Origin: Nocardioides sp. YIM 152315
GTDB taxonomy: Bacteria > Actinomycetota > Actinomycetes > Propionibacteriales > Nocardioidaceae
Direction: 5' to 3'
Assembly (NCBI RefSeq): GCF_029210375.1
Contig: NZ_JARGER010000015.1
Location: forward strand, 62,001 to 126,000
DNA: 64,000 bases
Shown in pieces: positions 18,763 through 28,597 of the stretch (its first letter is position 1; each line of letters begins with the position of its first letter). The notes under the pieces are model-generated. The model saw nothing but the letters and a program-made list of their open reading frames with translations. It had not been told where the DNA came from and made no database searches. Position numbers and translations under genes: made by a program.

Positions 18763-19464
18763 TCAGCGCCAGCCCGCGAGCACGTCGGGGATCTCCGACA
18801 GGCGGTGCACGACCGCGTCGGGAGTGCCCTCGGTGTGGCCGATCTGGTTGGCCGGGATCGCGCTCAGCGGGATGTGGATGGCGCGCATGCCGGCGTTGCG
18901 GGCGCCCCAGACGTCGTCGAAGAGCCGGTCGCCGACGTAGACGCAGCGCGCCGGGTCACCGACGCCCACGGCGTCCATCGCCGCGCGGAACGCATGGGGA
19001 GAGGGCTTCGTCCACGGGATCTCGCTGGTGTAGACGTCGGCGTCGATGAGGTGGTGGACGCCGTCGCGGCGGAAGAAGTCCTCGTGCCACGCGCGCGGCC
19101 AGATCGTGTTGGACAGCACGCCGACCTTCACCCCGGACTCGCGGAGCCGCTGCCACAGCGGAGCGACCTCGGGGTCCGTGGCGGTGTGGGGCTCCCAGAA
19201 CTCGCGGTAGGCCATGAGCAGGTCGGGATCGTGGTCGAGGCCGGCCTCGGTGAACAGGTCCGCGACCGTGGCGCTCTGCTGGTGGTCGCGGGACCGGCCC
19301 CAGACCGTGTCGCCGGCCGCACGCAGCCGCTCGAGCGAGACGTCGACGTCGTGGTCGGCGTTTACGACGGCACTGGCGAGCGAGCGCGCCTCCGCCTCGA
19401 AGTCGATGTCGTGCCACGGGGTGAGCGTGCCGCCCCAGTCGAAGATGACGGCGTCGACGGTCAT
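18763..19464 (-). CDS. HAD-superfamily hydrolase
   Basis: A 233-residue HAD phosphatase. Motif I is [11 protein letters not shown] (nucleophile Asp; the usual second Asp, two residues later, is Gly here, which argues against ordinary phosphatase chemistry). Motif II is GVLSNT, motif III the Lys in WTKPSPHAF, and motif [15 protein letters not shown]. Start ATG 19464 overlaps the proS stop by ATGA, so the two are coupled. The substrate is unknown. Confidence 0.8.
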   Translation of the reverse strand: MTVDAVIFDWGGTLTPWHDIDFEAEARSLASAVVNADHDVDVSLERLRAAGDTVWGRSRDHQQSATVADLFTEAGLDHDPDLLMAYREFWEPHTATDPEVAPLWQRLRESGVKVGVLSNTIWPRAWHEDFFRRDGVHHLIDADVYTSEIPWTKPSPHAFRAAMDAVGVGDPARCVYVGDRLFDDVWGARNAGMRAIHIPLSAIPANQIGHTEGTPDAVVHRLSEIPDVLAGWR

Positions 19465-21245
19465 GCCTTGACGAGGCGTACGACGTGGTCGACGAGGTGG
19501 TCGGCTGCGACGTCCTCGCGGGCGCCGCTGGCACGGTCCTTGACCTCGATCGTGCCGTCGGCGAGGCCCTTGCCGACCACGACGATCGTCGGGACGCCGA
19601 GCAGCTCCGCGTCCTTGAACTTCACCCCGGGGCTGACCTTGGGCCGGTCGTCGTACAGGACCTCGACGCCGCGGGCGTCGAGCTCGTGGGCGATCCGCTC
19701 GGCGGCCGCGAAGACCTGCTCGTCCTTGCCGGTGGCGACCAGGTGCACGTCGGCCGGCGCGACCGCGCGCGGCCACGCGAGGCCGAGCTCGTCGAGGGTG
19801 CCCTCGGCGATCGCGGCGACCGCGCGCGACGGGCCGATGCCGTAGGAGCCCATGGTGACGGTGACGAGCTTGCCGTGCTCGTCGAGCACCTTGAGGTCGA
19901 GCGCGTCGGCGTACTTGCGCCCGAGCTGGAAGATGTGGCCCATCTCGATGCCGCGGGCGGTCTCGAGCACGCCTCCGTCGCGCCCCGCTGCCTGGCACTG
20001 GGGGCAGGGGTCGCCGTCGCGGACGTCGGCCACCTCGATGGCGCCGTCACCGGAGAAGTCCCGGCCGGCGACGAGGTCGATGACGTGGCTGCCCGGCGTG
20101 TCGGCCCCGGTCACCCAGCGGGTGCCGTCGACGACCCGGGGGTCGAGGAGGTAGCGGATCGCGGCGGGCAGCTTCTCGCCGAGGACGCCGGGGCCGATGT
20201 AGCCCTTCGCGAGCTCGGGCCGGGCCCGGAAGTCCTCGTCGCCGAACGGCGCGAACTCCACGCCCTCGCCCAGCGCCGCCTCGAGCCGCTTGGCGTCGAC
20301 CTCGCGGTCGCCGGGCAGGCCGACGGCCAGCGCCTCGGTCGCGCCGTCGGGGTAGCGCACCGAGAACAGCACGTTCTTGAGGGTGTCGGCGGCGGTCCAG
20401 GGCCGGTCGTCGCGGGGGAACCGCTCGTTGAGGTGGTCGACCAGCGTGTCGATCGTGGGCGTGTCGGGCGTGTCCTCCGCGTGGGCGGCGGGCGCGTCGT
20501 CGTACGAGATCGGCGCCGGCGGCGGGATGCGGACGGCCTCGACGTTCGCGGCGTAGTCGCAGCGCGTGCAGCGGACGTAGGTGTCCTCGCCGACCTCGGC
20601 CTTCGCGAGGAACTCCTCGGACCTCGAGCCACCCATCGCGCCCGACATCGCCTCGACGATGACGTACTCGAACCCGAGCCGGTCGAAGATCCGGATGTAG
20701 GCGTCGCGGTGCTTCTGGTAGCTGGTGTCCAGGCCGGCGTCGTCGACGTCGAAGGAGTAGGAGTCCTTCATCACGAACTCGCGGCCGCGCAGCAGTCCGG
20801 CGCGGGGGCGCGCCTCGTCGCGGTACTTGGTCTGGATCTGGTAGATCGCGAGCGGCAGGTCCTTGTAGGAGCTGTAGAGGTCCTTGACCAGGAGCGTGAA
20901 CATCTCCTCGTGGGTGGGGCCGAGCAGGTAGTCGGCGCCCTTGCGGTCCTGCAGGCGGAAGATGCCGTCGCCGTACTCCGTCCAGCGGTTGCTCGCGTCG
21001 TAGGGCTCGCGGGGCAGCAGCGCGGGGAAGCTGAGCTCCTGCGCGCCGATCGCGTCCATCTCGTCGCGGATGATGTTCTCGATCTTCCGCAGCACCTTCA
21101 GGCCGAGCGGCAACCAGGTGTAGATGCCGGGCGCCGCACGGCGGATGTAGCCGGCGCGGACGAGGAGCTTGTGCGACGGCACCTCGGCGTCCGCCGGGTC
21201 CTCCCGCAGGGTCCGCACGAACAGGCTCGACATCCGCATGATCAT
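19461..21245 (-). CDS. proS: Prolyl-tRNA synthetase
   Basis: A 594-residue class II synthetase of the bacterial type with the editing (YbaK-like) insertion. Motifs: [16 protein letters not shown] near the start, motif 2 [19 protein letters not shown], the insertion domain around residues 225-390, and motif 3 [15 protein letters not shown]-terminal anticodon-binding domain follows. It charges tRNA(Pro). An ATG two codons further in is possible. The gene is coupled to the HAD gene downstream. Confidence 0.96.
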   Translation of the reverse strand: MIMRMSSLFVRTLREDPADAEVPSHKLLVRAGYIRRAAPGIYTWLPLGLKVLRKIENIIRDEMDAIGAQELSFPALLPREPYDASNRWTEYGDGIFRLQDRKGADYLLGPTHEEMFTLLVKDLYSSYKDLPLAIYQIQTKYRDEARPRAGLLRGREFVMKDSYSFDVDDAGLDTSYQKHRDAYIRIFDRLGFEYVIVEAMSGAMGGSRSEEFLAKAEVGEDTYVRCTRCDYAANVEAVRIPPPAPISYDDAPAAHAEDTPDTPTIDTLVDHLNERFPRDDRPWTAADTLKNVLFSVRYPDGATEALAVGLPGDREVDAKRLEAALGEGVEFAPFGDEDFRARPELAKGYIGPGVLGEKLPAAIRYLLDPRVVDGTRWVTGADTPGSHVIDLVAGRDFSGDGAIEVADVRDGDPCPQCQAAGRDGGVLETARGIEMGHIFQLGRKYADALDLKVLDEHGKLVTVTMGSYGIGPSRAVAAIAEGTLDELGLAWPRAVAPADVHLVATGKDEQVFAAAERIAHELDARGVEVLYDDRPKVSPGVKFKDAELLGVPTIVVVGKGLADGTIEVKDRASGAREDVAADHLVDHVVRLVKA

Positions 21246-21396
21246 GGCGAGAAGGCTACTTGCGGGGTCTGGCCTGCTGCGAACCAGTAAGCCGCAGGTG
21301 GCCCGTCATGGATCCGGGGGCCATTCTGAGGTGCGCCAGCAACCGGCCCGCGCTGGCACTTAGTTGCCCACTCACCGCGACACGGCGTCGCGCCCC

Positions 21397-22128
21397 TCAA
21401 CCGCCGACCAGCACCGGACGCGCGGTCACCACACGCAACGCCTGCGGGGTGCCGGGGATCGTGACCGCCCCCGGCACCTCCTGCCACGGGCCGCCATCGA
21501 CCCGGAACTGCGCCGCGTAGGTGACATCGACGCTCGGCGACACCCTGCCCTTCTTCCGGTAGGAGTGCGTGATGTCCAGGTCCGGGTACGCCGCTCCCGG
21601 AGACGACGACTCCCGCACCTCGCCGTCCCCGAACCGCCACACGAAGCCCGCCGGCCAGATCCGCAGCTCCACCTGGCGCCCCAACAACCCCACGCTCCGC
21701 GTCAACTCACCCTGCTCGGTGTAGAAGTTCGTCTCGAAGTTCACCAACGTCCGACCGTTCGGCGGCTGGATCACCAAGTCCACCGGAGGCAGGGGGATGC
21801 GCCTAAGTGCGGCAGCGACTATGCCCGGCGTCACGGCGGGTAGGCCGGGATCGCCATCCGCCACGGGCTCGCAGTACAAGAACGGGTCAACTCCGTGGGT
21901 CAGCGACTCCTGCACGCAGAGGGGGTCCAGGCCGGACTGACGTGGCGGCAGATCAGCGACTGGAGTTTCTCCGGTGGGTGACGTCGTGCCTTCGCAGACG
22001 TATGTCGCATTGACCTGGGCTACGCCCTGCACCATCTCGACCGTCTCTTCGCGGTGGCACCCGCCCGGAGCCTGCGTGACCACCGCCGTCGAAGACAGCA
22101 ACGCTGACGCGATCAGCGCCGTAATCAC
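21397..22128 (-). CDS. Secreted protein with a PKD-like domain
   Basis: A 243-residue protein with a signal peptide (about residues 1-20, ITALIASALLSSTAVV). A Cys-containing N-terminal part is followed by a PKD-like beta-sandwich, seen in PAGFVWRFGDGEV, ITHSYRKKGRVSPSVDVTY and AQFRVDGGPW. It looks like a surface or secreted binding protein; no catalytic motif is visible. Its start overlaps the stop of the lipoprotein gene by ATGA, so the two are co-expressed. Confidence 0.65.
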   Translation of the reverse strand: MITALIASALLSSTAVVTQAPGGCHREETVEMVQGVAQVNATYVCEGTTSPTGETPVADLPPRQSGLDPLCVQESLTHGVDPFLYCEPVADGDPGLPAVTPGIVAAALRRIPLPPVDLVIQPPNGRTLVNFETNFYTEQGELTRSVGLLGRQVELRIWPAGFVWRFGDGEVRESSSPGAAYPDLDITHSYRKKGRVSPSVDVTYAAQFRVDGGPWQEVPGAVTIPGTPQALRVVTARPVLVGG

Positions 22129-22661
22129 GACACGTACCCGATGTCGGACACTAGCCAGGTTCGATCGACCATTGACATGTCGATGAGCATGATGTGCCGC
22201 TCGACGTCATAGCGCACCGGATCAGCCCCCGCGGACGGCACTGTCTCACCCGCCGCATAGGTCACGGCCGCGCTCACCTTGGCTCGCGTTTCGGACCGCT
22301 CCTTAACGATCGACGAGTCGACGATCCAGCCCTCAGTGTCGTACTCGCCACCGTCCTCATAGACCTTTTCAATCGGACTGATGGAGTTTTCACATGTCCG
22401 GCAACCATCAGCGCTCAACGAGCGCACATCCGTCGTGTCCCCCGTACGGACCGCGGTGTTCCGCGCGTCCACCCAGGCTCGAAACGCTTCAGACGGGTCG
22501 TCCAACACAGGCGCGGCTGACGTGCTCGACGACGTAGGTGCCTCGGAGGACGGCGGGGAGAACTTGGGTTCGGGGTCGTCGTCGGAGCACCCGGCCAGGC
22601 CGAGCGCCGACAGGACGATCACGGCGACGACGGCCCGAGTGCGGCTCACGCGGCCGATCAT
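22125..22661 (-). CDS. DUF6318-type lipoprotein
   Basis: A 178-residue lipoprotein with signal peptide and lipobox LGLAGC, then a Ser/Thr/Pro-rich linker and a compact domain with the Cys pair CRTCENSISPIEKVY, as in DUF6318. The fold resembles small NTF2-like or lipid-facing domains, but this is inference. Start ATG 22661 is chosen; GTG 22649 is possible. It is coupled to the PKD-like gene and divergent from the putative toxin gene at 22775. Confidence 0.75.
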   Translation of the reverse strand: MIGRVSRTRAVVAVIVLSALGLAGCSDDDPEPKFSPPSSEAPTSSSTSAAPVLDDPSEAFRAWVDARNTAVRTGDTTDVRSLSADGCRTCENSISPIEKVYEDGGEYDTEGWIVDSSIVKERSETRAKVSAAVTYAAGETVPSAGADPVRYDVERHIMLIDMSMVDRTWLVSDIGYVS

Positions 22662-22774
22662 TCCCCGAGCGCGGAAGATGCGAAACGGTGTCGGCGGCGC
22701 CTGTGGACAACCGCTTGTCCACAGACGTCTCGCGGGCACTGTCGACGAGGCCGTCCGCAAGCGACGATGGACGG

Positions 22775-24109
22775 GTGAGACTCGTCGTCGACGGCACTGG
22801 CTACGCCACGGCCGAGCAGGCGTGCGTGGAGGCCAACCACGCCGTCGCGCTTCGTCATCAGGTGCTGGTGGACGAGCTCGCGGCGTACGCCGCAATGGCC
22901 GGCGACGCGGCGACGTCCGCCGACTTCGCGGCTGAGTACGACGAGGCCGCGTGCGCCGCGGTCTCGGCCCTGACCGACGTCGCCGAGGCACTGACGACGG
23001 TGGGCCGGCTCACCCACGCGTCCTTGGCCAACCACCACCGCGCGGAGCAGCGATCGGTGCTCCCGGGCGCGATCGTCTACGAGGGCGGTGATCTCCCCGA
23101 CCACGCCACCTACGCGGCCGTGCTCCCGGCGACGCCGCCGTCCTGCCTGGGTGGCGATCCGTCCGCGCTCCCCGGCGAGCTGGCGTGGATCCTCGACCAG
23201 GTCGAGTCCTTCGTGTGGCCCGATGCCGACGTCGACAAGCTCCGCGCCGCCGCCGACACGTGGCGCACGGCCGCGACCGGCCTCGAGCCGGTCGTCGACC
23301 ACTGCGATGCCGTCATCGCGGCACTCCACGAGGAGCGGTCGCCCGAGATCCCGGTCGCGATCGACGTGGTGCGCGACCTCAAGGGCCTCGTCTGCGACGC
23401 CGCCGAGCAGTACGCCACCATCGGTGCCGCCTGCGAGGACTACGCCGACCAGGTCGAGGAGCAGCACGCCGCCATCCTCGAGCTGCTCCACGACCTCGTC
23501 CGCGACACCGTCATCATCGCCGGCGTAGGCGCCGCCCTCAGCGTCCTCACGGCCGGTGGTTCCGTCGCCGCCGCCACCGCCGCCACCGCCGCCCGGATCG
23601 GCGAGGCCGCCCCGAAGCTGAAGGTCCTCGTCGACCTCGTCCGCGCGGCCGCCGCCGTCTCCGCCGCCGCCATCCGCACCGTCGGCGCCACCCTCGCCCA
23701 CGTCCGAGACGGCCTCGCACGCTTCAAGGACGTCGTCATCGCGTCCGACGCGCGAGCGCTGACGATGGCGGCACGCCGACTCGAGGGCACGAAGGACCTC
23801 TCGTACGCCGTGAGCGTGCAACGGCAGGCACGCCACGTTCGCGGGACGTCGGAGTGGTCGACGGGCCGAGGCGGCTACTTCTCCTCCGAGCTTGAGGCGC
23901 AGCAAGTGCTCGACGCTGTGCACGACGGTTTGGCGACGATCCTCGGACGCAACGCCCAGGGGCATCTGGTCGTGCGGTACGACGGAGTGACAGGCTTCAA
24001 CAACAACGTCGGGGCCGGCTTCATCGATCAGCCCTCGCATGTCTTCCTCATCAAGGGATCCGCGCACCCGAGTGTCGTGCCGACCAGTCCCCTATTCCGA
24101 CTCAGGTGA
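22775..24109 (+). CDS. Putative secreted polymorphic toxin with WXG100-like N-terminus
   Basis: A 444-residue protein from GTG 22775. The first 240 residues or so are helical and Ala-rich, with features of ESX/LXG-type export domains (long paired helices, AYAAMAGDAAT, EQYATIGAACEDYADQ). A hydrophobic stretch follows at about 245-300. The last 105 residues or so are a distinct domain starting RQARHVRGTSEW and including FSSELEAQQVLDAVHDG, TGFNNNVGAGF and VFLIKGSAHPSVVPTSP. Long carrier plus small C-terminal domain plus a tiny downstream gene is the polymorphic toxin layout. I recall similar tails in polymorphic toxin families but cannot assign one firmly. Activity is unknown. Confidence 0.55.
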   Translation: MRLVVDGTGYATAEQACVEANHAVALRHQVLVDELAAYAAMAGDAATSADFAAEYDEAACAAVSALTDVAEALTTVGRLTHASLANHHRAEQRSVLPGAIVYEGGDLPDHATYAAVLPATPPSCLGGDPSALPGELAWILDQVESFVWPDADVDKLRAAADTWRTAATGLEPVVDHCDAVIAALHEERSPEIPVAIDVVRDLKGLVCDAAEQYATIGAACEDYADQVEEQHAAILELLHDLVRDTVIIAGVGAALSVLTAGGSVAAATAATAARIGEAAPKLKVLVDLVRAAAAVSAAAIRTVGATLAHVRDGLARFKDVVIASDARALTMAARRLEGTKDLSYAVSVQRQARHVRGTSEWSTGRGGYFSSELEAQQVLDAVHDGLATILGRNAQGHLVVRYDGVTGFNNNVGAGFIDQPSHVFLIKGSAHPSVVPTSPLFRLR

Positions 24110-24112
24110 GAC

Positions 24113-24418
24113 ATGAACGACGACTTGACCTTCCAGAACGACGTGGTGCTCGCCCTTGTGCAAGCGCTACTTGGCTCCATCCCCGCGTCGGTCGAGGCAA
24201 TCGCAGTCGAGACCAGCCGCGCCGAGCGTCGGGTGGACATCCACGTCGCGTTAGACCCGGGCCGGCCCGCTGGGGATTTCATGGAGGAGGTCATCTTCGA
24301 CCTCGACGCCCTCACCGGAGGCGACCTGATCATTCGGTCATCGGTCTGGTCTGGCCCGGACTGGCGCCAGGGGTGGCCCGGAGTCGACAAGCGCATGGTG
24401 TACGCCGCTGCGCGCTGA
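24113..24418 (+). CDS. Putative immunity protein
   Basis: A 101-residue acidic protein (MNDDLTFQNDVV...) three bases after the putative toxin stop, so translation is likely coupled. It has no signal peptide and would stay in the cytoplasm, as an immunity protein should. Visible strands: VEAIAVETSRAERRVDIHVAL, and a C-terminal WSGPDWRQGWPG stretch rich in Trp. The family is unrecognised; the role is inferred from size and position only. Confidence 0.5.
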   Translation: MNDDLTFQNDVVLALVQALLGSIPASVEAIAVETSRAERRVDIHVALDPGRPAGDFMEEVIFDLDALTGGDLIIRSSVWSGPDWRQGWPGVDKRMVYAAAR

Positions 24419-24441
24419 TCCAGGTGCGGGGCCCGACGACC

Positions 24442-25290
24442 TCAGAACATGATCGTGGCGAACCGCGCGGTCTCGCGGAAGCCGACCTTCTCGTAGACGG
24501 CGCGGGCGGAGGTGTTCCACTCGTTGACGTAGAGCGACACGACGGGCGCGATCTCGCGCCGCACCAGCTGCACCACCGAGGCCATGCCGGCCGTCGCGAC
24601 ACCCCGTCCGCGGAACTCGGGCGGCACGAAGACACCCTGGACCTGGGCGGCGTACGGCGTCGCGCACGCCACCTCGGCCTTGAACACGAGCCGCCCGGAG
24701 TCGTCGAAGCGGGCGTACGACCAGCCCCGGCTGACCAGCTGGGCCACCCGCGCCCGGTAGAGCTCGGCGCCGCCGCCCCACTCCGGCGAGACGCCGACCT
24801 CCTCGGTGTACATCGCCACGCACGCGGGATAGAGCTCGTCCATGTCCGACTTCGTCGTCCGCCGCACGTACGGGTCGATCGGGACGACCGGAGCGGTGGA
24901 GATCTCGAGGTGCGGCTGCTCCCAGCGAGCCTCCCGCGGCGGGCCCCAGGTGCTGGCGACCCCGTTCCAGAACGCTTGGACGGGCTCCTGCGGCCCCACG
25001 ATCGTGGAGACCGTGCGGCCGCGGGCGAGGGCGCGCTCGGCGAACGCCGCGGCGTCGTCGAGGGTGGCGCAGATCGGCACCAGGTTGGCGCCGACATGGC
25101 AGGCCGCAGCGAGCTCACCCCCGACGAAGCGCCCCCACATCTCACCGCCGAGCCAGCGCGGCTCGAGGTTGGTGGTCGTCGCGCGGTAGTCCGCGAAGAC
25201 GTTCACGACCGGCTCGCGGCGCGCCAGGGCGAGGAACGCGTCGAGGTCCGCGGCCCCGAGCGGGCGGACACCGTGGCGGGTCGTGAGCAC
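24442..25290 (-). CDS. GNAT acetyltransferase with DUF4081 domain
   Basis: A 282-residue protein. The N-terminal DUF4081 domain (about residues 1-125) precedes a GNAT domain with the acetyl-CoA loop VPPEFRGRGVATAGM and the closing LYVNEWNTSARAVYEKVGFRE. DUF4081-GNAT genes commonly sit between proS and ispG in actinobacteria, as here. The acceptor substrate is unknown. Start is at GTG/ATG near 25290, in front of which the strand diverges from the secreted protein gene. Confidence 0.88.
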   Translation of the reverse strand: MLTTRHGVRPLGAADLDAFLALARREPVVNVFADYRATTTNLEPRWLGGEMWGRFVGGELAAACHVGANLVPICATLDDAAAFAERALARGRTVSTIVGPQEPVQAFWNGVASTWGPPREARWEQPHLEISTAPVVPIDPYVRRTTKSDMDELYPACVAMYTEEVGVSPEWGGGAELYRARVAQLVSRGWSYARFDDSGRLVFKAEVACATPYAAQVQGVFVPPEFRGRGVATAGMASVVQLVRREIAPVVSLYVNEWNTSARAVYEKVGFRETARFATIMF

Positions 25291-25327
25291 GGCGGCAGCC
25301 TAGATCACAACCTCGTATCGTGACGGG

Positions 25328-25933
25328 ATGCGTTTCCTCGGGACCATCGCCGCGGCCGCGGCGGCCATCGCCCTGCTCGCCCCCGGGGTGTACGCCGACG
25401 ACCCCGCCACCGACCGCAGCTGTCGGCAGCAGTGGGTCGACCTGGTCCAGCTCCACGGCGAGAACGGCAACCCCGGGGGCCCCGTGCGAGCGCTCAACCG
25501 GCGCTGGGAGCAGACCGACGCGCAGGCCTCGGCGTACGCCGAGGACAAGGAGCCGGCGACCTGCGGCGCCGTGCTCGACGAGTTCGCCGACGCGTGGGGC
25601 GACCTGGAGAGCTTCCAGTACGAGCTGTACGCCTTCGACCCCGCCGGCGACCGCCGGACGGCCGAGCGGGACCGTCGGCACTACCTCGGTCTCGGCAACG
25701 AGCTGAGCCCGGAGCTGCGGGCGGCCTTCCGCACGATCCGGAAGCACACGCCGGGAGCGGTGCGCGACCTGCGGCCGGCGCTGCGAAACGCGCCGGCGGT
25801 GGAGCCGGGCGACCCGGTCGCCGTGCGGGCCTTCGTCCGGCACGCGCGCAGCGTCAAGGTCGACAGCCGCCACGTCCAGCGGATGCGGCACGCCTACCGC
25901 GTCATCGGGAACGCCGAGCTCGACGAGGAATGA
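25328..25933 (+). CDS. Secreted protein of unknown function
   Basis: A 201-residue protein with a clean signal peptide (MRFLGTIAAAAAAIALLAPG). The mature part is helical, with two Cys residues (at SCRQQW and TCGAVL) that could form a disulfide, and ends in a charged tail. I do not recognise the family. It is convergent with the small membrane ORF behind ispG and overlaps its 3' end by 32 bp. Confidence 0.55.
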   Translation: MRFLGTIAAAAAAIALLAPGVYADDPATDRSCRQQWVDLVQLHGENGNPGGPVRALNRRWEQTDAQASAYAEDKEPATCGAVLDEFADAWGDLESFQYELYAFDPAGDRRTAERDRRHYLGLGNELSPELRAAFRTIRKHTPGAVRDLRPALRNAPAVEPGDPVAVRAFVRHARSVKVDSRHVQRMRHAYRVIGNAELDEE

Positions 25934-26000
25934 CCAGCGCCACCACGCCCGCGACCACGAACAGGGCGGCTAGGGCGAGGAGGAGCAGCGGCAGCGTCAT
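25902..26000 (-). CDS. Small single-helix membrane protein coupled to ispG
   Basis: A 32-codon ORF. Its ATG (26000-25998) overlaps the ispG TGA by one base. It reads [18 protein letters not shown] and continues as one hydrophobic helix of about 25 residues, ending in a basic tail PRRARRSR, so it would sit in the membrane with the C-terminus inside. It overlaps the end of the convergent gene. The composition and the coupling argue that it is real, but the small size leaves doubt. Confidence 0.45.
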   Translation of the reverse strand: MTLPLLLLALAALFVVAGVVALVIPRRARRSR

Positions 26001-27151
26001 CACGAGACGGTGACGGTCGCCTCCGCGCCATCGACGGACTCCATGCCCTCGGCGATCCGCATGGCCTCCTCGATCAGCGTCTCCACGATCAGGGACTCCG
26101 GCACGGTCTTGATGACCTCGCCCTTGACGAAGATCTGGCCCTTGCCGTTGCCGGACGCGACGCCGAGGTCGGCCTCGCGGGCCTCCCCGGGGCCGTTGAC
26201 GACGCAGCCCATGACCGCGACGCGCAGCGGGACCTCCATGCCCTCGAGCCCGGCGGTGACCTCGTCGGCGAGCTTGTAGACGTCGACCTGGGCGCGCCCG
26301 CAGGAGGGGCAGGAGACGATCTCGAGCCGGCGGGGGCGCAGGTTCAGCGACTCGAGGATCTGGAGCCCGACCTTGACCTCCTCGACCGGCGGCGCCGACA
26401 GCGAGACCCGGATGGTGTCGCCGATGCCCTGCGACAGGAGGGCGCCGAACGCCGTCGCCGACTTGATCGTGCCCTGGAACGCCGGACCGGCCTCGGTCAC
26501 GCCGAGGTGCAGCGGCCAGTCGCCCCGCTCGGCGAGCAGCTCGTAGGCACGCACCATGACAACCGGGTCGTTGTGCTTGACCGAGATCTTGAAGTCATGG
26601 AAGTCGTGCTCCTCGAAGAGGCTCGCCTCCCACACCGCGGACTCGACCAGCGCCTCGGGGGTCGCCTTGCCGTACTTCTCCATCAGGCGCTTGTCGAGCG
26701 AGCCTGCGTTGACGCCGATGCGGATCGACGTGCCACGGTCCTTCGCCGCGCGGGCGATCTCCTTGACCTGGTCGTCGAACTTCTTGATGTTGCCGGGGTT
26801 GACCCGGACGGCCGCGCAGCCCGCGTCGATCGCGGCGAAGACGTACTTCGGCTGGAAGTGGATGTCGGCGATGACCGGGATCTGCGAGTGCTGGGCGATC
26901 TCGGGGAGGGCCTCCGCGTCGTCCTGGCTGGGGCAGGCCACCCGGACGATGTCGCAGCCCGACGCCGTCAGCTCGGCGATCTGCTGGAGGGTGCGGTTGA
27001 CGTCGGCGGTGACCGTCGTGGTCATCGACTGCACCGAGATCGGGTGGTCGCTGCCGACGCCGACCTTGCCCACCTGGATCTGGCGGGTCTTGCGGCGCGG
27101 TGCGAGCACCGGCGGCGGCGCCGCGGGCATGCCCAGGCTGATCTCGCTCAT
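26000..27151 (-). CDS. ispG: 4-hydroxy-3-methylbut-2-enyl diphosphate synthase
   Basis: A 383-residue IspG of the MEP isoprenoid pathway, an iron-sulfur enzyme. Substrate domain motifs are [15 protein letters not shown] and [11 protein letters not shown], and the [4Fe-4S] ligands appear as [11 protein letters not shown] and [10 protein letters not shown]. Its first codons (MSEI) arise directly from the preceding repeat element, whose mini-ORF stop overlaps this start by ATGA. It follows rseP and dxr in the standard order. Confidence 0.96.
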   Translation of the reverse strand: MSEISLGMPAAPPPVLAPRRKTRQIQVGKVGVGSDHPISVQSMTTTVTADVNRTLQQIAELTASGCDIVRVACPSQDDAEALPEIAQHSQIPVIADIHFQPKYVFAAIDAGCAAVRVNPGNIKKFDDQVKEIARAAKDRGTSIRIGVNAGSLDKRLMEKYGKATPEALVESAVWEASLFEEHDFHDFKISVKHNDPVVMVRAYELLAERGDWPLHLGVTEAGPAFQGTIKSATAFGALLSQGIGDTIRVSLSAPPVEEVKVGLQILESLNLRPRRLEIVSCPSCGRAQVDVYKLADEVTAGLEGMEVPLRVAVMGCVVNGPGEAREADLGVASGNGKGQIFVKGEVIKTVPESLIVETLIEEAMRIAEGMESVDGAEATVTVS

Positions 27152-27222
27152 GCGGGGTCCCGGCGGAATCGTGAGCTGGAGGAGCGCAGCGGGGGAAGCA
27201 CGCGATTTCGTGGGGTGCTCAT
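27148..27222 (-). repeat. MSTPR mini-ORF element between rseP and ispG
   Basis: A single copy of the element also found at 18020-18165. On the minus strand it is a 24-codon ORF from ATG 27222 reading [13 protein letters not shown] ... RRDPA. Its TGA overlaps the ispG ATG (ATGA). The rseP stop is 22 bp before the mini-ORF start, so coupling is only on the downstream side here. Confidence 0.8.
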
Positions 27223-27244
27223 GATCTGATCCTAGGTGTCGCGG

Positions 27245-28597
27245 CTACGTCAGCCGAACGGGGACGACCAGGTCCCCGACGATCAGCACGACGCCCATGA
27301 CGAGCAACACACTGGCCACGCCGTACGCGATCGGCAGCAGCCGGGCGACGTCGACGTACCCGGGGTCGGGTCGGCCGCGCAGCCGCGCGAACCCACGCCG
27401 GATCGCCTCCCACAGCGCGCCGGCGATGTGGCCACCGTCGAGGGGCAGCAGCGGGATGAAGTTGAACAGGCCGATGAAGAGGTTGAAGCCCGCGACCAGC
27501 ATCAGTAGGAAGACGGTCTTCTCCTTGACGGGGAACGCCTCGTGGGAGACCGTCTCGCCGGCGATCCGGCCGCCGCCGACGATGCTGACGGGCCCGTTGG
27601 GGTCGCGCTCCTCGAGGCCGACGATCGCCTCGCCCACGTCCCACACCTTCATCGGCAGTGTGCCCAGGGCGGCCACGGTGTCCTTGGTCATCCGCCCCAT
27701 CTGCTCGACCGTGTAGATCGGCCCGCCGGTGTTGAGGCCGTCGGGTGTCGGGCTCACGCCGAGGAACCCGACCTGCGTGAGGTCGGCGTCGGTCTCGGAG
27801 GTCGGCCGGGCCGTGACGGTCGTGTTGGTGCTGAGCGTCAGCTCCTCGCCGTCGCGCTCGACCACGATCGTGGCGGCACCGTCGTCGTTGGCACGGATCT
27901 CCCGCTGGAGCGCCTCCCAGGTGGTGAACGGCGACCCGTTGAAGGAGACGATCCGATCCCCCACCTCGATGCCCGCGGCCTTGGCCGGGGCGACCGGGTC
28001 GCTCGACTCGCACGGCCGGTCGGCCTCCGTGGCCGGCAGCACGCAGTCGACGACCGTGCTGACGACGGGGGTGTACGGCTTCGGGTCGCTGAGGTTGCCG
28101 TAGGTCGCGAAGACCCCGCCGAAGATCAGGAACGCGATGGCGATGTTCACCGTGGGCCCGCCGGCCATCACGATGACCTTCTTCCACCACGCCATCTTGT
28201 AGAAGAGCCGGTCGGTGTCCGCGGGCGTGATCGTCTCCCACTCCGCCGCACGGGCGTCGGAGATCAGCTGGGTGAACATGCCGGTGTTGGACTTGCGGAC
28301 CCGGACGACCTGGTTGCCGGCCGTGTCGGTCGTCACCTCGTCGGCGAGCTCGGCCGCACCCGGTGGCAGCATCCCGACGATCTTCACGTAGCCGCCGAGC
28401 GGGATCGCCTTCAGGCCGTACTCGGTCTCGCCGATCCGCTTGCTCCACACGGTGGGCCCGAAGCCGATGAAGTACTGGGTGACCTTCCCACCGAACCTCT
28501 TCGCCGGGATCATGTGCCCCAGCTCGTGCAGGCCGATCGAGACCAGGATGGCGAGGGCGAAGATCACCACCCCGAGCAGGTAGAACAGCGCGTCCAC
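27245..28597 (-). CDS. rseP: Site-2 protease RseP (M50 family)
   Basis: A 450-residue membrane zinc protease. The active-site HELGH lies in the first helix region (LVSIGLHELGHMIPAKRFG), and the second metal ligand in NFIPLLPLDGGHI near the C-terminus. A PDZ domain lies between, at about residues 170-260 (AAGIEVGDRIVSFNG). It cleaves membrane-bound anti-sigma factors or other regulators. Start GTG 28597 overlaps the dxr TAG by one base; the longer reading frame runs into dxr and is rejected. Confidence 0.93.
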   Translation of the reverse strand: MDALFYLLGVVIFALAILVSIGLHELGHMIPAKRFGGKVTQYFIGFGPTVWSKRIGETEYGLKAIPLGGYVKIVGMLPPGAAELADEVTTDTAGNQVVRVRKSNTGMFTQLISDARAAEWETITPADTDRLFYKMAWWKKVIVMAGGPTVNIAIAFLIFGGVFATYGNLSDPKPYTPVVSTVVDCVLPATEADRPCESSDPVAPAKAAGIEVGDRIVSFNGSPFTTWEALQREIRANDDGAATIVVERDGEELTLSTNTTVTARPTSETDADLTQVGFLGVSPTPDGLNTGGPIYTVEQMGRMTKDTVAALGTLPMKVWDVGEAIVGLEERDPNGPVSIVGGGRIAGETVSHEAFPVKEKTVFLLMLVAGFNLFIGLFNFIPLLPLDGGHIAGALWEAIRRGFARLRGRPDPGYVDVARLLPIAYGVASVLLVMGVVLIVGDLVVPVRLT

